DNA of 64,000 bases from JBBQZU01 sp041749535. Its GTDB lineage: Bacteria; Bacteroidota; Bacteroidia; Flavobacteriales_D; Cryomorphaceae. Made by a program: the position numbers and the translations under genes. The notes below the pieces were generated by a model that saw nothing but the letters and a program-made list of their open reading frames with translations, was not told the origin of the DNA and searched no databases. Location: assembly GCA_041749535.1 (NCBI GenBank), contig JBGTBE010000083.1, forward strand, positions 17,841 through 81,840, given 5' to 3'. The stretch's first letter is position 1, and each line of letters starts with the position of its first letter. This document shows, piece by piece, positions 18,801 to 26,000 of this stretch.

Positions 18801-21218
18801 TTTTGGAATCCCGCTCGCCCATGTCACACTGCCATCGCCTGATGCTGTGGTACTAAAAGCAAGGCTTTCTCTTTTTGATTTGTAAGGGTCGAAATAATAC
18901 CCATCCAATGTGGTTTTGGCTTTTCCCGCTACATAAATCAAATTTGGATCTTTAAAAAATACTGCATCATCAAAGGCTTTCACCTCTTTTCGGAATGCGA
19001 CATACGGGGCCAAGTCCGGAACAAACCATTGCCTCACTTTCCAGCGCTCCTGCAGCTCATTCCAAAGTTCGGCATTGCCGAAATCGCCTTCTTTTGCATC
19101 CAATGGCAGCAGTTGAAGAAGCCCCGGATATTTTACAAATATTTGAAGCAATTCTGATCGGTCGTTTGTGAAGTCCAGGGTGGCAAGCTGCTTCAAGCGG
19201 TTTCCATTTCCCGTAAGGATTTCAGGAATGAGATAGGAACCACCAAGTGGGGAGCCCATAAAGAGCGCACGAAAACCCGCGCGCGCCTGCAACTTCTTCC
19301 AGGTGTCGGGTCGCTTAATGATCATGTGCCGCAGCACGAGTCCACCCATGGAGTGGGCAATGAGCTTGATAGAATTGGGATTTAAAGTTAAAATCTCCTC
19401 CAGCCTGTCGGCCAATAGCTCTGCTTCATCGCCAATGCTCTTCCTCCAGTCATATGGAAATGCTTCTACATCGTATGTCCTGGAAAGCCTCTTGCATAGG
19501 GCCTTATATGCAATTCCTATTACACTCGAAGCGACTACTCCGGACTTATCAATGGACAGATCAGCGAGACGACCCGTTGCTAAAGCATTCAATCTGAGGT
19601 AAATTTCACGTTCAATCGAATCTTCTTTAATCGAAAGATTGGAACCCAAAATGCCTGGAAGCACCACGACCACCTCTCGCTTTAGGGCTCCGGTATTTGC
19701 ATAATCTGGCAATACCTGCTTATAGCTTCCAGTAAGGAAGCCGCGCTCCGACGATTCAGTGTACTGCGGCATGGCGTGTGCACGAAAGCCATGAGGCACA
19801 TTGGTACCTATCTCCTTCATCGCTGAAAGGATGGCTCCCTGCGTGGCAGCTGTCTTAAAATAGAGGAAGTGATTAATCTCGTCCGACTCGAATAAATATA
19901 CGCCGATGAGGTGGTTGCGGCGAATACCTTCATCCATGGCAACGGTATCAACGATCCAGTCATTTGCGCGATAGAACACGAGCTTGCTCAGCAATGTGAC
20001 CAGCGCACGCAGATTCAGACCAACCTTGCTCTTGCCCTGCACCACGGTGAGGGGGGCATCAATGCGGAGCAAGGGCGTATTGAGTATCTTCACGAATCTG
20101 GAGTCAGGATCCATGACCTCTAGTCCAGGAAGCACTTCAGGGTCGTGCTTGGTAGCGAGGATTTGCTCAAGAATTTCTTTAACAGTTTCGGCAATAAGCG
20201 CCGTGGCAGGAGCAAGATAGGCTATACCGTTCAGCAATACATTGAAGAACCGATCCAGCCGATAAGAGCACAAGCGGGTACCGGATGCCGGACAGGCGAC
20301 GCGTATAAACTTCTCAACATGGATTCCTTTCTCAGCCAACACTTCGTGCATGCTGTCAACCACATTGCCATCGTTGTAATTCTTGCGCAACGCATCAAGC
20401 TCATCTTTTCCGAAGCCAACAGAACCAGCATTCATTCCAGGACTGTATGCTGCAAGCAACTCACCTATCATACCTCCCCTGCTCTGGCTCACAAGGTGCA
20501 CCCTGCTACCAGCAGGAAGACAGCGGGCCAGATCGAGCACATTCTCCATCGGAGTTTTGGTAATGGTCTTGTGTTGTAGCGCATACATGCGTCCGCTGTA
20601 ATTCTGAATGATATGGGCGTACAAATCACTGGCTCCACCACCTTCAGCAATTCCTCCAAATGAACCTTCAAATGTTGTGGCCGTTCCGTGCAAGAAGATC
20701 AGATATGGCTCAGTGGAGGGCTGTAAGGCATCGACTTTTGCAATCGGTTTGAAGCTTCCATCTATCTTGTAGAGCCCGGGATTGGGCTGAAGCCTGCTAT
20801 CCAATCGGCTTGCAAGCTGTTTCAAAGTGATATTAACGACAGTTGCTGTCGCCTTCTTTTTAAAAATAGAAATGGCCTTGGTTTTGATAAATCCAAATAC
20901 TCCGCGGGTGTCATTTTCTACGGTGATTCCATTGGGAATTACATACTCTAAAGCTTCTCCCGATCGTCTTGCCCGATTAAGTTGGTCTGAATCATTGCTA
21001 AAATAAACCGGGAGCTCCACCGCCTCTCCGTACCAGATGGTGCCATCTTCAAATTCGACGACAGCAACGTCATCGTCATCCACTTCTATATAGTTTACCT
21101 GGGTACCGTCACGGCGGCTTGAAGGCTGAGATTGAGGTTCGTGCGTTTCAAAGTAATTGAGGTGTGGTTGTTCCTTGTTAATGGCAATACCTTCGGGCAG
21201 TATATACTTACGCTTCAT
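15888..21218 (-). CDS. Giant CHAT-protease protein with two alpha/beta-hydrolase modules and helical C-terminus
   Basis: 1776 aa, no signal peptide. Visible parts: an N-terminal region with two similar phrases (KYILPEGIAI; EYVIPNGITV); a first alpha/beta hydrolase (LIFLHGTATTFEGSFGG, nucleophile elbow SQSRGG, Ser246); a second, LCAT/lipase-like hydrolase (VVVLPGILGSN, YDWRKS, AHSMGG with Ser623); an alpha/beta domain around 880-1050; a CHAT caspase-like protease (FPWELM; His1313 in HLAAHG; Cys1354 in NACHLG); and a helical, TPR-like C-terminus (about 1480-1776). All catalytic residues are intact. The hydrolase part resembles the DUF7379-type domain often fused to CHAT (from memory). It lies 321 bases downstream of the eCIS ATPase on the same strand and convergent with the LRR-TIR gene. 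Possible roles are an eCIS effector, or the protease/lipase arm of a conflict system. Confidence 0.85.
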   Translation of the reverse strand: MKRKYILPEGIAINKEQPHLNYFETHEPQSQPSSRRDGTQVNYIEVDDDDVAVVEFEDGTIWYGEAVELPVYFSNDSDQLNRARRSGEALEYVIPNGITVENDTRGVFGFIKTKAISIFKKKATATVVNITLKQLASRLDSRLQPNPGLYKIDGSFKPIAKVDALQPSTEPYLIFLHGTATTFEGSFGGIAEGGGASDLYAHIIQNYSGRMYALQHKTITKTPMENVLDLARCLPAGSRVHLVSQSRGGMIGELLAAYSPGMNAGSVGFGKDELDALRKNYNDGNVVDSMHEVLAEKGIHVEKFIRVACPASGTRLCSYRLDRFFNVLLNGIAYLAPATALIAETVKEILEQILATKHDPEVLPGLEVMDPDSRFVKILNTPLLRIDAPLTVVQGKSKVGLNLRALVTLLSKLVFYRANDWIVDTVAMDEGIRRNHLIGVYLFESDEINHFLYFKTAATQGAILSAMKEIGTNVPHGFRAHAMPQYTESSERGFLTGSYKQVLPDYANTGALKREVVVVLPGILGSNLSIKEDSIEREIYLRLNALATGRLADLSIDKSGVVASSVIGIAYKALCKRLSRTYDVEAFPYDWRKSIGDEAELLADRLEEILTLNPNSIKLIAHSMGGLVLRHMIIKRPDTWKKLQARAGFRALFMGSPLGGSYLIPEILTGNGNRLKQLATLDFTNDRSELLQIFVKYPGLLQLLPLDAKEGDFGNAELWNELQERWKVRQWFVPDLAPYVAFRKEVKAFDDAVFFKDPNLIYVAGKAKTTLDGYYFDPYKSKRESLAFSTTASGDGSVTWASGIPKEFYEGARVYFIEEGHGKLCDSRRHFDGIMQLLERGSTDDKRFYRSGEGIQVASAYMKRDMLQEEHDPSTDWMWRVLNGGADDEPQQQDGNEAFGIRVVCGDMNYANHPIVLGHINEEVIMGAEKVMDRILDGALSRRLRLGSYVYEQGQVLLFPLAGRVKAIVTGLGNATSANSRVLSEAVASALREYALHRAQEEAPDDQVLRLSISTLLLGSDYIGLSIQQSIEATLSAIVNTNKKLRSEGIPAQYSSLEIVENHEHKACETYYVVRQLVRSGDYPIHFFQQDLIYKEGYLKKLPIERVRSWWMRMDILRAENAATNGAVVPIDYRFSEGLARVKAERRNLSLDTLEPIMEEMSKSDKWSTQQAVALYNLLIPYNFRVEFNQQQNIQLTLDSTTASFPWELMSRPDASSPPFATHGGMIRKLSNSNNRERVNHAKNHGVLVVGDPNLEGWSLFGQLPGAKAEAEKVCEIFTANGYNVTPHINSFAGEMNLNLHSRSYKVIHLAAHGVYSSKDVANSGLVIGNNRFLRAADLEMLNEVPELVFVNACHLGEMAPQEAIFAKERYKLAASFAEALIQIGVRSVVVAGWAVDDKAALSFAEVFYTSMFDGMSFSDAIIQARSTVHKQFSYTNTWGAYQAYGDENYRLQDGIYLSSGNELEDKYDLPANLKVELFNILQTKRTTANDKQVLARLKSIESALQHMTHDHTEIFELLACNFEQLRMDEDALKYFARARQTSDGMVTVRALELELKARRKHALRSKPLAEATADIQEAIKNMEFVLQIGQTRERLSLMAAMHKTLAYTQFNEKSSKASKAVLASLEKSIGIYKEAESKAHSSKERFYPYSNYLTLQYCLDTLSFKSYTKAKAKALLKPFEELFTEVKSTSLEMTSYWDRLLEANYHLLKYLYLSENDDLNEYLKIVTGAWQYENSRDKVEIELEHCDFLISMLRSNEGKMESLKKLRSELAKWLG

Positions 21219-21539
21219 GGATTGGTTAGTTTTTGGTTGTTTTTAAATTGATGCAGCCTGCGCTGTATGGTTGAGATAAACTTAATTAAAAATCCCGGTT
21301 CTATTTCAAAGCTGATGTCTTTGGGATGGATCAAACTTCTTTTCGATGTTGATGCACAAGCATTCAGCCTATGCCTCGTCGCTGCAGAATTTCAAGGCAT
21401 AACTCCAGATTTTATGCACACACCCGCGCCAGCGCTCGAATTTATCAGCAAGGTGAGCAACGCATATCAGCGGTTTCAACTCCGTGCTATCATAATTATA
21501 CATGATTTAGCATCTTCAAAAAGCCTTTTCATAATACGC
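21219..21539. other. 321-base spacer between the AAA+ ATPase and CHAT genes
   Basis: AT-rich and without a convincing gene. A plus-strand open frame from 21267 runs on into the antisense of the ATPase gene and shows no family features. No clear Bacteroidota promoter or terminator hairpin was found here, so whether the CHAT gene is part of the eCIS transcript stays open. Confidence 0.5.
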
Positions 21540-22865
21540 TTAGATATTCTTCTCTTCCTTCCTGAATTCTTTCTTTATGCCCTCCACAATATCTTGCTTG
21601 CGCAACAAACCATCACCTCGGCGAAAAGCACGCAGGGCGGCATATTGCATTACATTTACAATAGAGGCTCCAGTTAGTTCAAACGCTCCTGCAATCTCTT
21701 CCCAAACGAGACTTGGATCTACCTTCAAACTCCCTGGTGCACAACCCTTCCAAATGCCCAACCTTTCGGCGACGCCGGGCAAGGGAAAATGAATGATATG
21801 GTGAAACCGCCGGAGGAAAGCATCATCAATATTGTTTTTAAAATTGGATGCAAGGATAAGCAGTCCTTCATGCTCCTCAATGCGTTGGAGCAGGTAAGAA
21901 ACTTCCTGGTTGGCGTATTTATCGTGCGCACTCGATACAGAAGTACGCTTGCCAAACAAGGCATCGGCTTCATCAAAAAACAGGATCCAGTTTTTGCGCG
22001 AAGCTTTTGCAAAAACGCTTTCCAGGTTTTTTTCGGTTTCGCCGATATACTTGCTTACCACCTGGCTCAGGTCGATGCGGTACACGGGTAGTTTAAACTC
22101 ATTGCCGAGCAAGCTTGCAGTGAGTGTTTTGCCCGTGCCGGATGGGCCGTAAAACAGAATTCTGTAACCGGGCTTCACTTTGCGCATCAATACGGGATCC
22201 GTCAATACCTGCCCGTTGTATTCCAACCATATCCTGATGTCGTTCACCTGTTCCAGCGTTCTAGGGTGCAACACAAGATCGCTCCACAGCATTGGCGTGT
22301 GTATGCGCTTTGCAGGAAATGCAACGCTGAAGGCAGGTTCGGCATTGCGGCCGAAGAGCAGCGGTTCCAACCAGTCGGGGTTGGGCACCAAAGCCCCGCT
22401 CATTGCGGGTTCACCTTCGCGCACTTTTTCGATGCTTAGTACTTCTTTCAAAGGCCAGCTACTGTGCCGCCAGCGCCTCATGACCCTGATGCGCTCATCG
22501 ATATCCATACCGCACAAGATAAAGAGCGCCGTTTCGCCGGTAGGTAGCATCCCACGGTGTTGTTGACCCTTGATCCCACCGAATTCGGCAAACTCACCAC
22601 CCTGTGGCAGGGCACGGCTGATGATGTTTTCATAAAAACCCGGCATCACATGAGGGGCGAGTGCCATGATGGGCAGCAAGGAATCTTCATCTCCGTCATC
22701 TACTCCAAGTATTTCTCTTACATATTTCCATCTCACATCTTCTTTCACCGACTCTAAGGAAAAATGCACAGCAGCAGCATGAGCCTGCACCTGTTGTCTG
22801 GCAATGTGAGCAAGCAGCTCAAGCGCTTGTTCCAGGGGAATTATTTGATTTACAATCTTTATCAT
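21540..22865 (-). CDS. eCIS-associated AAA+ ATPase
   Basis: 441 aa. The C-terminal half is a classic AAA+ module: Walker A GPSGTGKT (240-247), Walker B WILFFDEADALFG, then ILASNFKNNIDDAFLRRFHHIIHF, which supplies sensor 1 and the arginine fingers. The N-terminal 200 residues form a separate domain (VNQIIPLEQALELLAHIARQQ...). ATPases of this type are a hallmark of extracellular contractile injection systems (the afp15/pvc15 position), where they are thought to aid particle assembly or cargo loading in the producing cell. It is the last structural gene of the operon. Its ATG overlaps the stop of the 48-aa upstream gene as ATGA, implying coupled translation. Confidence 0.92.
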   Translation of the reverse strand: MIKIVNQIIPLEQALELLAHIARQQVQAHAAAVHFSLESVKEDVRWKYVREILGVDDGDEDSLLPIMALAPHVMPGFYENIISRALPQGGEFAEFGGIKGQQHRGMLPTGETALFILCGMDIDERIRVMRRWRHSSWPLKEVLSIEKVREGEPAMSGALVPNPDWLEPLLFGRNAEPAFSVAFPAKRIHTPMLWSDLVLHPRTLEQVNDIRIWLEYNGQVLTDPVLMRKVKPGYRILFYGPSGTGKTLTASLLGNEFKLPVYRIDLSQVVSKYIGETEKNLESVFAKASRKNWILFFDEADALFGKRTSVSSAHDKYANQEVSYLLQRIEEHEGLLILASNFKNNIDDAFLRRFHHIIHFPLPGVAERLGIWKGCAPGSLKVDPSLVWEEIAGAFELTGASIVNVMQYAALRAFRRGDGLLRKQDIVEGIKKEFRKEEKNI

Positions 22866-23008
22866 TCGCCCGAAGTAGTTTGTTTCGGTGAAGAACTATC
22901 ATTTACGGAAAGATGATTATCAGCGGAACCTGATTTTGCGGATTTACCTACCGCAGATTTATAAGCCTTACTGTTTGATGCCCTTAAACTTCTTTGAAAT
23001 TTTGCCAT
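22862..23008 (-). CDS. 48-aa Ser/Lys-rich protein coupled to the eCIS ATPase
   Basis: A short frame from ATG 23008 encodes MAKFQRSLRASNSKAYKSAV, then GKSAKSGSADNHLSVNDSSS and PKQTTSGE, 48 residues. Its TGA overlaps the ATPase ATG in the four-base ATGA arrangement, the main evidence that it is translated. The product is basic and low-complexity, rich in Ser and Lys, with no membrane segment, so probably disordered. It sits between the DUF4157 cargo candidate and the ATPase. It could be a loading adaptor, an unstructured plug or a leader peptide; none can be shown from sequence. Confidence 0.6.
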   Translation of the reverse strand: MAKFQRSLRASNSKAYKSAVGKSAKSGSADNHLSVNDSSSPKQTTSGE

Positions 23009-23078
23009 GGTTACGTTTTTATAATCCAATAATGATTTGCCGGGAAGAATTCATGATTAATTAAATTAAAGTTTGAAT

Positions 23079-26000
23079 TTATTGTTTTGTTCTGAATTTG
23101 TTTTCAATGTTTTCAATATCAGAACCTTCATCTCCTTCCGTTTTAAAGTTGATTGACTGATTAATTTTAAAGGCTTGCCAGGTGGTATTTGCAAAGGCGC
23201 CTTTAGCAGCACCATCTACCACTGCTAAAGCTTCATCCATTGCCTTCGTTCGCAATAATTCTTGTTGATCTCTAAAAGCGGTTTCCACTATAGTGTAAGC
23301 TGCGTCTACAGTATTAAAAAATGTACGGGTTGCAAAGGCCGACCATGTTGTAATATCTTTCACATCTTGCATTTCGGCAATCGTTTTTAATTCTTCTTTT
23401 TTATTTCTTTCGCGTTCATTATCAACAAATATTTTTTCAAGCACTTGTAGTTGTGCAGCATCTAACAATTTAATACTATTCTCATGTATTTTATCTTGTG
23501 TTTTAAACTGGATAAAAGTACCAGTAGCGGTTGCAGCTTCCGTTTTCAGTTTGGCAAAATCAAGCGTCACAGTGCCGCCCAGATTACCCAGTTCATAATC
23601 ACTATAGTCGCCAACATCAAAAGTTATGTAATCAGTTACAATAGGTTTATCTGTATCGTCTATCCATTTATCCCCAACCTTCTTCATCATAAAGGATTCG
23701 CAAGTCAATTTATTCGGAATCTGAGACTCTGCTTCGGTAATCTTTTCCAGATAAGGAAGGGCAGTGGCAAAATCCCCAATCCTGGTGAATTTGTCCTTGT
23801 CAGCAGCAGTGGCTTTTTTAACGTTTTGTTTTCCGGACGTCGTAACCCTGTAGCGTATTACAGCTCCGGTATCATATGCTGCTTTAACCTTACTCTCCAC
23901 TTTTTCTTCGTGCTCATGGTTTGCTGTTCTTGACAAGGCTGTCATGTTATTCCAATTGCCTGGTCCTCCAAGGTTGTCGTTTATAAGATGTCCTCTGATA
24001 TAATAACTTGCATCACCTTTTTGCCGGAAATCAATTTTATCATAAATAGCGTGTTTAGCCGAAGTAGGTCCCGAACCATTGTTGATAACTTTAGGTGTCT
24101 TCCAGATTAACTTTGCTTCCTGAGTTTCTGCAAATGAATCATTGTTGGCGCCTGCGGGTACAACTATCTCCTCATCCTTTGGTTTATCCTTTGCAGCACC
24201 AAATAAAGGTACAGAGACTGCCGCCAGATCAGTTAACAATCTGCCAATAGTATTTGCTTTACCAGCTTCTCTTTCCTTGTCAGTAACTCCCGGGTAAGTA
24301 GCGAGTTTTTTACGTTTCTCCTTCTCAATGGCATTGGCAATTACCTTCGCTTCAGCAATTACATCCTTCTTTGTTTTTTTCTTGCTGCCTACATCCACCA
24401 CTTCCAACGCAGTGGTGCCAAGCAGCTTTTCATAATTTTCTAAAAATCTAGTGTAAGGTGTTGGATCACTTTTAATGATCAGCACTGCGTTTTCACCCTG
24501 TCCCTCAAAGAAAATTTCATGAGGCTTGCCATCGCCACCAGTAAATTTCTTTTTCAAACCCAACCATCCTAATATTGCATCCTTCGCACCCTTTGCCACT
24601 CCAACAACTTTCTCTGTACCCTTTTCCACCAATGCCTTTCCCTTATCTGCTACACTTAATGCACTATCCATGACTTTATTGGCAATTACAGCAGCCTTAC
24701 CGATAATCCAGTCAATAGCATTTTCTACACGTTTTTGTATCCTTAAAATTATCTCCTTTACTTTTCCCGCTATGTTATTCAAACCGAGAACAGCGGCTAG
24801 AAAGGCAATAATGATACTTATAGATTTTGCAAGGGCTTTTTCGATTGATGCAGCCGCAGCATCAACCGCCCCGGAAGCAATGCTCGCTACAGCATTCAAT
24901 ATCGTATCCAGCAATTCAACAATCTTATCCTTAAACCGAACCAGGGTCATCAGGAAATTATAAATAGCCATGCATACCTTCACAAATGCACCAATTGGAT
25001 TGAGCATACTAAGTACAAATTTGATGGCTTCTTCAATAATCTTTCTCTGAATAAAGGATTTGATGGCCTCCCACACCATGTCCTTTAAATCGCTAAGTTT
25101 GGTAACCAGCATTTCCCAAAGCACACCCAATCCTTCGTTGTAAATTTTATAAAGGAGACCACCGGCTTTTTCAAGCAAGGCAACTTTTCGTTCACCCAAT
25201 ATTTTTACAGCCCGCTCGCGGATGCGTTGCTGGGTAATGCCCATAACCTGCAATACAAGGCTGAAAAATCCCGCGGCATCAAACTTTTCCGGAATCTGGA
25301 ATCCTTTAATTCCAAGGTTGGTTGCCAACCATTCCATTAAGCCAATTTCAAGGTATTCGGTAAATTTATTTTTGAAATTATTTAAGCCCTGATTAAATGC
25401 CCTGCCAAGGTTTTCAAAAAATCCTCCGGGACTATCCAGTATAAGGCCAATAATAGATGCCAGTCTTGCCAAAATCGTCGTAAAGAGATTTACCAGATCT
25501 TTGATGACTTTCCATACTTTTTTAAGGAAACCAATGGCCTTATCAATTAAGCCTTTGTTTGCCTCTTTCATTGCTTCAATGCGCTCGTCAATTTTCTTGA
25601 CGTTGTCTACATATTTCTGGGCAAGACCATCTATCAGATCATTCCGTTTGTCGTTTACAGACTGTTCCAGACTGTCAAACTTATCCTGAATACTTTCTGC
25701 AGCTTCTTTGCCCACTGATTGCAAATCGGTCGGTAGGGAAGCAACGTATTTGTCGATCGATTTTTTTCCATCTGTAATCGCCTGCTTTGCATCATTGAGA
25801 TGGGTTGTTACGATGGTTGCAACCCGGTCAATTACCGCATCCATCTTTGCGATATAATGATCGCGCGCCTCTTTATAAAAAGTATTCACAGCATCGGGCA
25901 TTCCAAATATTTTATCCTTGGCCCACTTCAATCCACCCCAAAACCCGGAATACCGACGGCGCTTGTAATCGGCCATTTTTAGACCTACTTCATCTTCGAA

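Noticed and set aside
21267..21677. 136-codon plus-strand frame after the CHAT gene start
   Set aside because: It runs into the antisense of the ATPase gene and shows no ribosome site or family pattern.
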